Shown in pieces: positions 33,176 to 41,880 of a stretch of DNA of 46,956 bases; within the stretch, counting starts at the first letter, position 1; each line of letters opens with the position of its first letter. Below the pieces are notes generated by a model that was given only the letters and a program-made list of their open reading frames with translations, was not told the DNA's origin and ran no database searches. Where the stretch lies: the NCBI GenBank assembly GCA_023416955.1, contig JAEZGM010000030.1, positions 1 through 46,956 on the forward strand, given 5' to 3'. The position numbers and the translations under genes were made by a program. The stretch is from Bacillota bacterium (GTDB lineage: Bacteria; Bacillota; Clostridia; Oscillospirales; Acutalibacteraceae).

Positions 33176-34708
33176 ATGGTATCGCGCTTATTCAGTATGG
33201 GATTGTACGGTATGGATGCTTTTGTTGTGGAGGTGGAAGCCGACATTTCTGTGGGGCTTCCGGGGTTTGACGTCGTCGGGCTGCCGGACGCTTCCGTCAA
33301 AGAGGCGCGGGACAGGGTTCGCTCCGCCCTGAAAAACTGCGGGTTTGAATTTCCGATTCACAAAATTACAGTAAACCTTGCCCCAGCCGACAAGCGGAAA
33401 GAGGGCCCGATTTACGATCTTCCCCTTCTGATCTCCCTGCTGAAGGCCAGCGGACAGCTCAGCCCGGAGCTGAGCGACAGCGTTTTTCTGGGCGAGCTTT
33501 CCCTTACAGGAGAAGTAAGGCCGGTAAAGGGCATTCTTCCTATGGTGATGAAGGCAAAGGAAGAAGGCTTTCGAAATGTTTTCGTACCGGAGGCAAATGC
33601 GGCGGAAGGCGCTGTGGTACAGGGCATTCAGGTCTACCCGGTGAAAACGCTTTCCTCTCTTCTGAGTCACCTGACTGGGCGAAGTCTTCTTGAACCGGCC
33701 GGCGTCGCTCCCGAAAGCCGCGAAGCAGGTGCTCCCCTTCCGGACTTTTCTGAAGTTCGCGGCCAGTTTGAAGCAAAGCGCGCGCTTGAAATTGCAGCCG
33801 CGGGGGGTCACAATGTCCTGTTAATCGGCCCGCCCGGTTCAGGAAAAAGTATGCTTGCCAAGCGGCTCCCATCGATTTTACCAGACATGACATTTGAAGA
33901 AACCATTCAAACAACCAAAATTCATTCCATTGCGGGCGCAATGCCGGGCGGCGAATCGCTGGTGCGCACGCGTCCATTTCGTGCTCCGCATCACACCGTT
34001 TCGGCGGCGGGGCTTTCCGGCGGCGGAACCATTCCAAGACCCGGCGAAATTTCGCTGGCGCACAACGGGGTACTGTTTCTGGACGAGCTTCCGGAATTTT
34101 CCCGCTCCGCCATGGAGGTTCTGCGCCAGCCGATTGAGGACGGGAAAGTAACGATTTCCCGGGTAAACGGAACCATTTCCTACCCTTGCTCGGTAATGCT
34201 GGTTGCCGCGATGAATCCCTGCCCCTGCGGTTACTTCGGGCACCCGAACAAACCCTGCACCTGCTCGGCTAATTCGGTCTCCCGTTACCTTGCAAAGGTA
34301 TCCGGGCCACTGCTCGACCGGCTTGACCTTCATATTGAAGTGCCGCCGGTGGAGTTTGATGAAATCGCTTCGGAAGAACGGGCGGAAAGCTCTGCAGAGA
34401 TCAAAAAACGCGTCAACGCTGCACGGGAAATTCAAAACGAGCGTTTCCACGCCACACAGGTTACCTGCAACGCCAGAATTACCAGCGATCTTCTGCATGA
34501 AGTTTGCCGGTTAAGCGATGACGGAAAATCGCTGCTGAAAGCGGCCTTTGAAAAGCTGGGACTTTCTGCCCGTGCCTATGACCGGGTGCTAAAGGTTGCG
34601 CGCACCATTGCCGACCTTGACGCGAGTGAAGAAATTAAACCCCGTCACGTTGCGGAAGCGGTTCAATACCGCAGCCTTGACCGGAAATACTGGATGAAGG
34701 AACGATAA
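33176..34708 (+). CDS. YifB/ComM Mg-chelatase-like AAA+ ATPase
   Basis: A 510-residue AAA+ protein of the ComM/YifB family, which is a hexameric helicase that extends strand exchange during natural transformation in some bacteria. Residues about 20-170 form the LonC/ChlI-like N domain (VGLPDASVKEARDRVRSAL). Walker A GPPGSGKS is near residue 220, Walker B LFLDELPEFSRS near residue 300, and NPCPCGYFGHPNKPCTCS near residue 350 carries a zinc-binding Cys cluster. GGAGGG before ATG 33176 sets the start. The gene is single, with a terminator 7 bases after its stop. Confidence 0.95.
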   Translation: MVSRLFSMGLYGMDAFVVEVEADISVGLPGFDVVGLPDASVKEARDRVRSALKNCGFEFPIHKITVNLAPADKRKEGPIYDLPLLISLLKASGQLSPELSDSVFLGELSLTGEVRPVKGILPMVMKAKEEGFRNVFVPEANAAEGAVVQGIQVYPVKTLSSLLSHLTGRSLLEPAGVAPESREAGAPLPDFSEVRGQFEAKRALEIAAAGGHNVLLIGPPGSGKSMLAKRLPSILPDMTFEETIQTTKIHSIAGAMPGGESLVRTRPFRAPHHTVSAAGLSGGGTIPRPGEISLAHNGVLFLDELPEFSRSAMEVLRQPIEDGKVTISRVNGTISYPCSVMLVAAMNPCPCGYFGHPNKPCTCSANSVSRYLAKVSGPLLDRLDLHIEVPPVEFDEIASEERAESSAEIKKRVNAAREIQNERFHATQVTCNARITSDLLHEVCRLSDDGKSLLKAAFEKLGLSARAYDRVLKVARTIADLDASEEIKPRHVAEAVQYRSLDRKYWMKER

Positions 34709-34715
34709 ATAATTA

Positions 34716-34740
34716 CCCCGGCACAGCCGGGGGTTCTTTA
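34716..34740 (+). terminator. Terminator of comM
   Basis: CCCCGGC-ACA-GCCGGGG, followed by GTTCTTTA. The loop and adjoining bases (CGGCACAGCCGG) recur in the hairpin at 34921. Confidence 0.85.
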
Positions 34741-34812
34741 TATGCGGGCAAAACCCTGTTTTACTGGCTGCGCCTCAAGGCGCTGGTACGGTCTGCCACT
34801 TGCAAGAGTTTG

Positions 34813-34920
34813 TTACTTGCCACCCGTAAACGGATCTACGTACTCTTTGAGCGTCATCTGGTCTTCAATCTGATTCTCTGCCAACTGATTTTTGCTATAC
34901 TCACCGCTAAAGCTTTTTTG
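34813..34920 (-). pseudogene. 3' remnant of an unknown gene between twin hairpins
   Basis: Part of the 305-base gap between comM and mcp. A minus-strand frame reads protein-like for about 35 codons (SGEYSKNQLAENQIEDQ, ending DPFTGGK and TAA at 34813-34815), with no start. I do not recognise it with certainty. The segment is bordered by two hairpins with the same CGGCACAGCCGG core (34716 and 34921), which may mark an inserted block. Nothing else is visible in the gap apart from the terminators. Confidence 0.4.
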
Positions 34921-34945
34921 AACTCCCGGCACAGCCGGGAGTTTT
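34921..34945 (+). terminator. Second CGGCACAGCCGG hairpin
   Basis: AACTCCCGGC-ACA-GCCGGGAGTT followed by TTCG. It repeats the core of the comM terminator about 200 bases downstream, but no plus-strand gene precedes it. Confidence 0.7.
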
Positions 34946-34957
34946 CGTATTACAACA

Positions 34958-34999
34958 AATCACCCCCGAAATCCGATTTCTCGGATTTCGGGGGTGATT
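34958..34999 (-). terminator. Terminator of the first mcp
   Basis: A perfect 19-bp stem (34958-34976 with 34981-34999), with AATCACCCCCGAAATCCGA on one arm and a four-base loop, 15 bases after the mcp stop. Confidence 0.92.
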
Positions 35000-35013
35000 T
35001 AGGGTTTATTTCC

Positions 35014-37131
35014 TTAATATTTTTCGTCAGCTGTACCTTGTAGCTCATCGGTTGAAAGCCCACTTACACTTGCTTCCGAAAAGTCGGTTTCGGATTTCAG
35101 GAGGGAGGCACTGCTTTTCAGCGTAAGCCCAGAGAGTGTGTCGCGCAGAGCCAACATTTGTGAATTCAATTCTTCACTGGTGGCAGCTGTTTCTTCGCTG
35201 GTTGCAGAGTTCGTCTGTACCACCGCGGAAATTTGATCAACACCGGTCATAACCTGATTAATCGCAGTTGCCTGATGATTGGAGGCTTGTGCGATTTCAC
35301 CGACCAGATTGGTTGTTTCTTTCACTCCATGAATAATTTTGTCGAGCGAGTCCGCAGTTTGTGTTGCAATCTTTGTACCGTGCTGTACCGCACGAACGGA
35401 GTTTTCGATCAGAGATGTCGTATTCTTAGCCGCTTCGGCACTTTTACTTGCCAGATTTCGCACTTCATCCGCGACAACCGCAAAACCTTTTCCCGCGCTG
35501 CCTGCACGTGCCGCCTCTACTGCCGCATTTAAGGCGAGAATATTCGTCTGGAAAGCGATATCTTCAATGGTTTTAATAATTTTTCCGATTTCACCGGAAG
35601 CAGTACTGATTTCGATCATAGCTGAGGTCATTTCGCCCATATGTTCATTGCCGCGCAGCACTTCGCTGGACGCTTCCTGGGAAAGCTGGTTTGCATGCGC
35701 TGCATTTGTAGCGTTTTTATTTACTTCGGCTGCAATCTCGGTAATGGAAGCGGACAGCTCCTCAATGGAACTTGCCTGCATGGTAGCTCCCTGCGACAGA
35801 GCCTGCGCCGCGTCTGAAACCTGTGCCGCACCGCTCGCCACCTGATCCGTCGACTGCTTAATGGATTCAAACGTTTCATTCAAATTATCGATAATTTTGT
35901 TCAGCGAATCTTTAATCTCAATAAAATCGCCCTTGTAGTTCTGCACCGGTTTCACCGTAAAGTCACCGTTTGCCAATGAGCCTAAAACGGAAGAAATTTC
36001 ACCGACATATCCATTTAATGCGTTCACTGTATCGGTAAATGAAGATGCCAGAGTCCCAACCTCATGGTTGCTCTTGATCTCAGGCACCGGTGAACGCAGG
36101 TCGCCTTCGGCAAGCGTACCGATACGCCCGACCAAAGAAACAATTGGCTTTGCGATAGGATTCGCAATTCGGAAAGCAAGGATGCAGGAGACTGCAATAA
36201 ACACAGCGGTTAAAACAACAGTAATTATAAGAGCGCTATAGAAATTGCTCATCATTTCTGAAACATCCGCATTCACGCCAATCGCCCAGCCATCCGCGTT
36301 TTGGATCGGAATATAGGCCATAAAAAGGGTTTTGCCCTGTGCCGAATATTGCTGACTGCCTGTTTTTCCGGCAATCGCGCGCTTTACCGCGTCGGCCAGC
36401 TGCGTATAGGAAGTGTCTTTCTTTGCATTCTCTATGTAATTCGTTTGATTCTTCACAAGGGAAGCATCTTTAGCTGCAATAACCGTCCCCGTTTTATCAA
36501 AGATTGCACTGCTTCCATTTTTGCCTACAGTTGCCGCTTCAATAACTGAGTTGAAGCTTTCTGCCCGAATCAAAGCATATACAATTCCGTCACTGGCAGA
36601 CATAGTATTTTTTTTGGCGGCTACCGCCATAACCATATCTCCTGTTGAGCTGTCCTTTTGGAAAAAGGGCGACGAAACAACCGTTTTCCCGCGTATTGCA
36701 TTTTTAAAGAAGTCAGTTTGACTTACATCTACACTATTATCCGACATGCCTTTTGCGTCGGTTGTATGGATTTCCTGAAATCCATACTGTGCTGCCAGCA
36801 AGCTCTTTGCCGCCTGAATCATATATGTGGAAGCTGTGTCACTTGTAATGGTTTCATTCTGCGCAATGACTTCAATGGAATTCTGGTATAAAGAGACCTG
36901 TTTCTGCACCAGCTGGCTGTAGGCCTTTGCCGCTAAAGAAACTTCATCCTGCATACTGTTGTAGGTATTGCGATATAAAATAAATCCCGAAGTAAGCCCG
37001 CAAAGAATGCTGATTACCGTCGAGAGACTGACCAGCCCAAGCAGTAAGTTTTTCTTAATAGACTTTTTTCCTTTTCTTTCCCGCTTTTCTACAGATTTTT
37101 TTGGGGTTTTAAATTTCTTCAATTTTTTCAT
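35014..37131 (-). CDS. Methyl-accepting chemotaxis protein with extracellular Cache-type sensor
   Basis: A 705-residue transmembrane chemoreceptor. A very basic cytoplasmic tail (residues 1-27) precedes membrane segment 1 (about 28-52). The external part (about 53-300) looks like a double Cache domain; segment 2 is near 303-328, then HAMP (about 330-385) and a long coiled-coil signalling domain. The receptor tip EDIAFQTNILALNAAVEAARAG lies near residue 550 and binds CheA and CheW. The ligand is unknown; Cache domains often bind amino acids or organic acids. A SigD-type promoter is 360 bases upstream. Confidence 0.94.
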   Translation of the reverse strand: MKKLKKFKTPKKSVEKRERKGKKSIKKNLLLGLVSLSTVISILCGLTSGFILYRNTYNSMQDEVSLAAKAYSQLVQKQVSLYQNSIEVIAQNETITSDTASTYMIQAAKSLLAAQYGFQEIHTTDAKGMSDNSVDVSQTDFFKNAIRGKTVVSSPFFQKDSSTGDMVMAVAAKKNTMSASDGIVYALIRAESFNSVIEAATVGKNGSSAIFDKTGTVIAAKDASLVKNQTNYIENAKKDTSYTQLADAVKRAIAGKTGSQQYSAQGKTLFMAYIPIQNADGWAIGVNADVSEMMSNFYSALIITVVLTAVFIAVSCILAFRIANPIAKPIVSLVGRIGTLAEGDLRSPVPEIKSNHEVGTLASSFTDTVNALNGYVGEISSVLGSLANGDFTVKPVQNYKGDFIEIKDSLNKIIDNLNETFESIKQSTDQVASGAAQVSDAAQALSQGATMQASSIEELSASITEIAAEVNKNATNAAHANQLSQEASSEVLRGNEHMGEMTSAMIEISTASGEIGKIIKTIEDIAFQTNILALNAAVEAARAGSAGKGFAVVADEVRNLASKSAEAAKNTTSLIENSVRAVQHGTKIATQTADSLDKIIHGVKETTNLVGEIAQASNHQATAINQVMTGVDQISAVVQTNSATSEETAATSEELNSQMLALRDTLSGLTLKSSASLLKSETDFSEASVSGLSTDELQGTADEKY

Positions 37132-37490
37132 CGTTCATTCCATCTCTTTCCAGCACGTTTCAATTTATAAAAGTTGAAACGTTGCGAAATAGTTTTCCTC
37201 CCACTCCACGCGGAATAACTGTACAGGCGCAAATATCCGCCAAGCCAATCAAGCATGCTAAATACTTTATTACCCGTATTAGAAAACACAGGCGGTCAAA
37301 TTCGCTGCTTTAAGTAACCGCCGATCAAAACGCAATATAAGCCGCTTAGTCCAGTATTTTCGCGGCTTCAAATAGCTGTCTGACGACTTAATCATCGTTC
37401 ACTTAGGACAAACTGCACGCCTCCATATATAAAGTCCGCCATAGATGATTGGCTCATAGATATGCCCTTATAGATTTATCTGCATTATAA
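37132..37490 (-). other. Long leader of the first mcp with several hairpins
   Basis: If transcription starts at the SigD-type promoter, the mRNA leader is about 350 bases. On the minus strand it can form AAGCCGC/GCGGCTT (37339-37345, 37362-37368), GGCGGTTA/TGACCGCC (37291-37298, 37315-37322) and ACGTTTCAA/TTGAAACGT (37155-37163, 37174-37182). A 42-codon frame from 37256 ends in TGA overlapping the mcp ATG. The mcp ribosome-binding site is weak. It does not match the cyclic di-GMP riboswitch consensus. Beyond the promoter, hairpin and repeat D2, nothing else is visible in this 606-base gap. Confidence 0.5.
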
Positions 37491-37516
37491 TTATCGGTAA
37501 CAATTAGCAAAATTTA
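37491..37516 (-). promoter_or_regulatory. SigD (sigma-28)-type promoter before the first mcp
   Basis: Minus strand: TAAATTTT (37516-37509), 10 bases, ACCGATAA (37498-37491). Bacterial sigma-28 consensus is TAAA, 14-16 bases, GCCGATAT/A. The geometry is the same as at 41824 and 43621. Confidence 0.8.
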
Positions 37517-37581
37517 ACTGTAAAATTAATTATTTTATATTTTATTTGTAAATTTGTCTAATTTTGACGAACTCAAATAAG

Positions 37582-37625
37582 GAGGGTATCGCAAAATAAG
37601 TGAAACCTCATTTTGCAATACCCTC
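37582..37625. terminator. Hairpin after cheB, related to the right part of repeat A/B
   Basis: GAGGGTAT-C-GCAAAAT pairs with ATTTTGC-A-ATACCCTC (one mismatch). It can terminate the cheA-cheR-cheB transcript. The tail on the minus strand is poor in T. The motif TATTGCAAAATGAA-like also occurs in the second hairpins at 16951 and 31623. Confidence 0.7.
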
Positions 37626-37676
37626 TTTGCTAAATCCATATATTATCCTTGTACAGCAGCAGCTGACATACTAAGC

Positions 37677-37741
37677 CTTGTTTATAAGATGATGAGGATT
37701 GTTCGAATAACTAAAATATCAGCATAGAACAGTATCATTAC
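37677..37741. repeat. Dispersed repeat copy D2
   Basis: Aligns to 10033-10096 without gaps at about three quarters identity. Read on the plus strand it encodes LVYKMMRIVRITKISA and then TAG. It is directly beyond the cheB stop codon, in the opposite orientation. Confidence 0.55.
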
Positions 37742-38775
37742 CGTGTTTGATTCAGACGCTGCACAATCAGTCCCGCAAGCGCATGACAGGGAGCTTGCTT
37801 CATTACAGCGCCGATATCGTACGCGACCATGGGCATACCGTAAACAACGCTTGAGGCTTTATCCTGCCCAAATGTATACGCACCGCTCTTGCGCATTTCA
37901 AGAAGTCCCTGCGCGCCGTCGCGCCCCATTCCGGTCAGAATAACGCCTATGGCGCTGCCTCCGGCTGTTTGGGCTACGGAGCGGAACAAAACGTCTACCG
38001 ACGGGCGGTGACCGCTGACTTTTTCTCCGTCAGTGCATTTCACATAATACCCCTGATAGTCCTTCGCCAGAGTCATATGCTTGTCGCCGGGTGCCAGAAG
38101 TGCCTGGCCGGGCTTGACACGGTCGCCGTTCTGTGCCTCCAGCACCGTAAAATTACAGATGCGGTTCATTCTGTCGGCATACATTTTGGTGAAGCCGACA
38201 GGCATATGCTGAACGATCAGAATGCCGGGAATGTCGGCTGGGAACTGGCGCAATATTTCCAGCGTGGCTTCCGTTCCGCCGGTGGAAGCGCCGATTGCGA
38301 TAATGTGCTCATTTCCGTTTGTCCGTTTCAGATCCGGCAGCGGTAGCGCACCGACCGCGGGAACTGTACGCTTAACCTTCGCTGTCGCGGCGATTTTAAT
38401 TTTTACGGAAAGTTCATTACAAAAAATAGCATAGTCGCTGCCGTTTGCAGACTCGGGTTTTTTTACGAAATCGACCGCGCCCGCGTCAAGTGCTTCAAAA
38501 ATACCGATATTGATCGCACTGACCAGAATCACAGGCAGCGGATTCACCGGAATCAGCTTTTTCAGAAACTGCGTCCCGGTCATATCGGGCATTTCCACAT
38601 CCATGGTTACGACATCCGGAGATAGCTCCTGAATTTTTTGTTCCGCTTCTTTCGCGTTGGATGCCGTACCGATGATTTCAAGACCTGTGTCACCCAAAAG
38701 GGCATTTTGCAGCGCGGTGCGAAAAAACAAAGAATCATCCACAATCAGTACGCGGATTGCTTTTTTAAGCGACAT
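37738..38775 (-). CDS. cheB: Chemotaxis protein-glutamate methylesterase CheB
   Basis: CheB removes methyl groups from (and deamidates) chemoreceptors to reset signalling. The receiver domain (residues 1-about 120) has D13 and D14 in the acidic pocket and the phosphorylation site D59 in TMDVEMPD. The esterase domain carries S164 (GASTGG), H190 (QHMP) and D286 (MGRDGA), the catalytic triad at the same positions as in Salmonella CheB. Phosphorylation by CheA is expected to activate it. AGGATAAG precedes the ATG. It is the last gene of the cheA-cheR-cheB operon, nine bases after cheR. Confidence 0.97.
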   Translation of the reverse strand: MSLKKAIRVLIVDDSLFFRTALQNALLGDTGLEIIGTASNAKEAEQKIQELSPDVVTMDVEMPDMTGTQFLKKLIPVNPLPVILVSAINIGIFEALDAGAVDFVKKPESANGSDYAIFCNELSVKIKIAATAKVKRTVPAVGALPLPDLKRTNGNEHIIAIGASTGGTEATLEILRQFPADIPGILIVQHMPVGFTKMYADRMNRICNFTVLEAQNGDRVKPGQALLAPGDKHMTLAKDYQGYYVKCTDGEKVSGHRPSVDVLFRSVAQTAGGSAIGVILTGMGRDGAQGLLEMRKSGAYTFGQDKASSVVYGMPMVAYDIGAVMKQAPCHALAGLIVQRLNQTR

Positions 38776-38783
38776 GAAATAAC

Positions 38784-39590
38784 TTATCCTTTCTGATAAA
38801 CAGAGGGTTCAATATACAGGAATTTCGAGCTCTCCCTCTGTACCGTCTCTGAGTGTCCTATGAACAGGTAACCGCCGGGTTTCAGTGCATCGTAAAATTT
38901 ATTGATCAGTGTGTTTCGGGTAGGCTGATCAAAGTAGATCATCACATTCCGGCAGAATATAAGGTCAAAGGGCTGCCTGAAAGCAAAAGGATCCATTAAG
39001 TTGAATTTTTTAAATGTGACCTGATTTCTGATTTCTTCACTGAGTACGAAATGATCGCTGCCCTGCTGCTTAAAGTAGTGCCTGAGCCAGCTTTCGGGAA
39101 CATTTTTCACCGATTCTTTCCCGTAAAGCCCAACCTGTGCCTCCTGCATCACCTTTTCGGAGATGTCTGTCGCGAGCATGCGAAAGTCCCACTCTGATTT
39201 TTTCAGACCGAAATAATCCATCATCACCATAATTGTAGTGTAAGCTTCTTCCCCGGAAGAGCAGCCCGCACTCCAAATACGGATGTTTTTCTGACGGTTT
39301 GTACGTTCCTGCATAGGCAGAAAAATGTTTTTTAAAAAATCGAAATGCGCCGGTTCACGCATGAAGTAGGTGTGGTTCGTAGTCAGCTTATTCAGCATCG
39401 CCGTTACTTCATGGGACTGATTCTGTTTAATTAAGTTAAAATAGTCCGTAAAGTTGGTAAGGCCCTTCGCGGTTAGAACGGAGTACATTCTAGCCTCAAT
39501 CAGCTGACGTTTATTAATCAGATTAATTCCATAATTACTTTTAATATATGTGACAATATCGTTAAATTCCTTGTCAGTCAAACGAATCAT
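38784..39590 (-). CDS. cheR: Chemotaxis methyltransferase CheR
   Basis: CheR methylates receptor glutamates using S-adenosylmethionine, opposing CheB. The 268-residue protein has the helical N domain (residues 1-about 75) and the Rossmann SAM domain with IRIWSAGCSSGEEAYT (near residue 100), LATDIS near residue 138 and FDLIFCRNVMIYFD near residue 202. GGGAGGAAACAA before ATG 39590 fixes the start; a longer frame to 39620 lacks one. It lies between cheA (143 bases away) and cheB. Confidence 0.97.
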   Translation of the reverse strand: MIRLTDKEFNDIVTYIKSNYGINLINKRQLIEARMYSVLTAKGLTNFTDYFNLIKQNQSHEVTAMLNKLTTNHTYFMREPAHFDFLKNIFLPMQERTNRQKNIRIWSAGCSSGEEAYTTIMVMMDYFGLKKSEWDFRMLATDISEKVMQEAQVGLYGKESVKNVPESWLRHYFKQQGSDHFVLSEEIRNQVTFKKFNLMDPFAFRQPFDLIFCRNVMIYFDQPTRNTLINKFYDALKPGGYLFIGHSETVQRESSKFLYIEPSVYQKG

Positions 39591-39733
39591 TTGTTTCCTC
39601 CCAGCGCTTGAGTACTGCATAGAATTGATATATAGTTATAAGTGCTTCCGGAGCCCCTTTCGGCGCACGCGCAGACGCGCGGCAAAAGCAGCTTCAGGGA
39701 GAAAGCCGTGGCATCCACAAAACGCCAAATTTA

Positions 39734-41788
39734 TCAGTTATAGTTGTAAAGATTCAAAATATCCAGAATGATGCTGATGCTGCCGTCACCGAGAATCGCA
39801 CAGCCGGAAATCCCTGTTTCCTTCAGATCGTATTGGTTGAGATAGGCAGGAAGACCTTTTACAACAACCTGCTGTTCACCAAGAAGACTGTCGGCAAAAA
39901 TGCAGTACGCCTTTTCATGCGTTTCCACCAGAATGACGATGCCTTCACTGACATCCTGAATCTTGGTTTCCAGACCGAAAACAGAGCTCAGACGAACCAG
40001 AGGATAATACTGATTACGAATCATGACGATTTCGTTTTCGTCGGTATCGTGCAAAATTTGGTTGGCGTTTATCTTAAAGAGCTGCTTGATATTATTGATC
40101 GGGATTGTAAAGACGCTGTCTCCGACAGAAACCTTCATTCCGTTCACGATCGCAAGCGTAAGCGGGATTTTCAGGATCATTTTCGTACCCTTGCCGGGTT
40201 CGCTTGTCAAAGAAACATCGCCGCCGATTTTCTCAACATTCTTTTTCACAACGTCCATACCTACACCGCGGCCGGAGTACTCCGTAACCACTTCATTCGT
40301 GGAAAAACCGGGCATCAGAAGGAAGTTATAAATCTCTCTGGTTGAATATTCCTTTTCAGGTTTTTTCAGCATACCCTGCCGTTTTGCCTTCGCCAGAACG
40401 CTTTTTTTATCAATTCCTTTTCCGTCGTCCGCAATGGTAATCAGGATTTCCCCGCCGGTATTCTGCGCGGAAAGCGTGACCGTGCCGCGGGCCGGTTTGT
40501 CGGTGGCAGCGCGCTCCTCTTTGGTTTCAATACCGTGATCCATGGCGTTGCGCACCAGATGCATGATCGGGTCGCCGATATTGTCGATAATACTCTTGTC
40601 AACCTCGGTATCCTCGCCGATTAAAACAAGATCAACGTCTTTATCAAGCTTTTTGCTCATGTCGCGGACAATGCGGTTCATTTTTTGGAACACGCCCGAA
40701 ATCGGCACCATGCGGATGGACATGACGATTTCCTGCAGCTCGTCCGTCAGTTTCCTCAGCTGGCGCGAAGCTTTGGTGTCACCGTTGTCAGCACCGCCGC
40801 TCTGCTCGGCGGTGGCGCTGGTGACCATGGATTCGGTGATAACAATTTCGCCCATCAGATCCATCAGGCTGTCTAGCTTCGAAAGATTGACGTTGATCAG
40901 ATTCTGCTTCACCGCAGTATGGGTTGCCGTGGATTGTTCCGCTTGCTGCGGTTGGTCTTTTTCCGTTTTTGCCTGAACATTTTCCTGTTCTTTCTTTTCC
41001 GGCGGCATTAGCACCGTATAGTTTTTCGTGTAAACAAAGTTCTCAATCACTTTCAGCACACTGTTCATTCCCGTTTCCTCTTTGAATGAAACAAGGAATC
41101 CGTTTTTGCCGATCTCTTCCGCGCTGGACGGATTGGACTCGATATCCTGCGGAATATACTTGATTTCCTGAACGATTTCGGTAATCGCCTGAACCAGCAT
41201 CACCGCGCGCAGATTTGTCATTTCCGTATCTTCCTCAAAGAAAACGCGGACGGAATACGGGTACTCGCTGTCGAATCCTGAAGCATCCGAAACCTCCGTG
41301 CGAGCGGGAGCTTCCTGAGCCGCTTCGACAGCTGCCTTGGGCTGCTCCGCTGGAGCAGGCGTTTTTTCAGCTTCCTGCGTCGGCGCACCGGAAATCTTTT
41401 TTAGGAAATCATTAATTTCCTGCTCAAAAGTGCCGATATCTGTAGTAAGCGGCTCGTTGTTTTCAACCTTTGCAATTTCATCTTTGATAAAGTCGCTTGA
41501 TTTAAACATGAGATCGAAAAGCTCATTATTGAATTTGGGATCAATTCCATTTTCCCTGACATAAAAAAACAGATCTTCTACTTTATGAGAAATGGTCGCA
41601 AGACTGTTGAACTGCATCATTGCAGACGACCCTTTGATGGTATGCATGATACGAAAGATCTCATTGATGCTGTCTGTATCAAACGCGTTGGCCTTCTCGC
41701 ACTGAAGCAGTATTTCATCAAGATGTTCCAGAAGGTCGTTCGCTTCAAATAAGTATACTTCAAGCATTGATTCCATGTTATTATCCAT
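39734..41788 (-). CDS. cheA: Chemotaxis histidine kinase CheA
   Basis: CheA is the central kinase that phosphorylates CheY and CheB in response to receptors. The 684-residue protein has all five parts: P1 with the phosphorylated H49 in RIMHTIKGSS, P2 (about 165-265) for CheY/CheB binding, P3 dimerisation helices (near 300-365, INVNLSKLDSLMDLMGEIV), P4 ATP-binding (RNAMDHGIE, DDGKGID and FSTNEV...GRGVGMDVV), and P5 CheW-like (about 545-684). GGCGGTGA precedes the ATG. A SigD-type promoter lies 36 bases upstream. It starts the cheA-cheR-cheB operon; no cheY is visible here. Confidence 0.97.
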   Translation of the reverse strand: MDNNMESMLEVYLFEANDLLEHLDEILLQCEKANAFDTDSINEIFRIMHTIKGSSAMMQFNSLATISHKVEDLFFYVRENGIDPKFNNELFDLMFKSSDFIKDEIAKVENNEPLTTDIGTFEQEINDFLKKISGAPTQEAEKTPAPAEQPKAAVEAAQEAPARTEVSDASGFDSEYPYSVRVFFEEDTEMTNLRAVMLVQAITEIVQEIKYIPQDIESNPSSAEEIGKNGFLVSFKEETGMNSVLKVIENFVYTKNYTVLMPPEKKEQENVQAKTEKDQPQQAEQSTATHTAVKQNLINVNLSKLDSLMDLMGEIVITESMVTSATAEQSGGADNGDTKASRQLRKLTDELQEIVMSIRMVPISGVFQKMNRIVRDMSKKLDKDVDLVLIGEDTEVDKSIIDNIGDPIMHLVRNAMDHGIETKEERAATDKPARGTVTLSAQNTGGEILITIADDGKGIDKKSVLAKAKRQGMLKKPEKEYSTREIYNFLLMPGFSTNEVVTEYSGRGVGMDVVKKNVEKIGGDVSLTSEPGKGTKMILKIPLTLAIVNGMKVSVGDSVFTIPINNIKQLFKINANQILHDTDENEIVMIRNQYYPLVRLSSVFGLETKIQDVSEGIVILVETHEKAYCIFADSLLGEQQVVVKGLPAYLNQYDLKETGISGCAILGDGSISIILDILNLYNYN

Positions 41789-41823
41789 TTAATGTCACCG
41801 CCTAATAAACTTTTATAACTACT

Positions 41824-41849
41824 ATATCGAATCGAATCCCATAAAATTA
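41824..41849 (-). promoter_or_regulatory. SigD (sigma-28)-type promoter of cheA
   Basis: Minus strand: TAATTTTA (41849-41842), 10 bases, TTCGATAT (41831-41824). The -10 matches GCCGATAT in six of eight positions and spacing equals that of the other two. It is 36 bases before the cheA ATG. Confidence 0.75.
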
Positions 41850-41880
41850 ACTGCCAGATTTTATTTTTTGAGGTGTTTTT

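Noticed and set aside
37132..37490. Cyclic di-GMP (GEMM) riboswitch before the mcp
   Set aside because: The conserved GEMM core and tetraloop-receptor sequences are not present.
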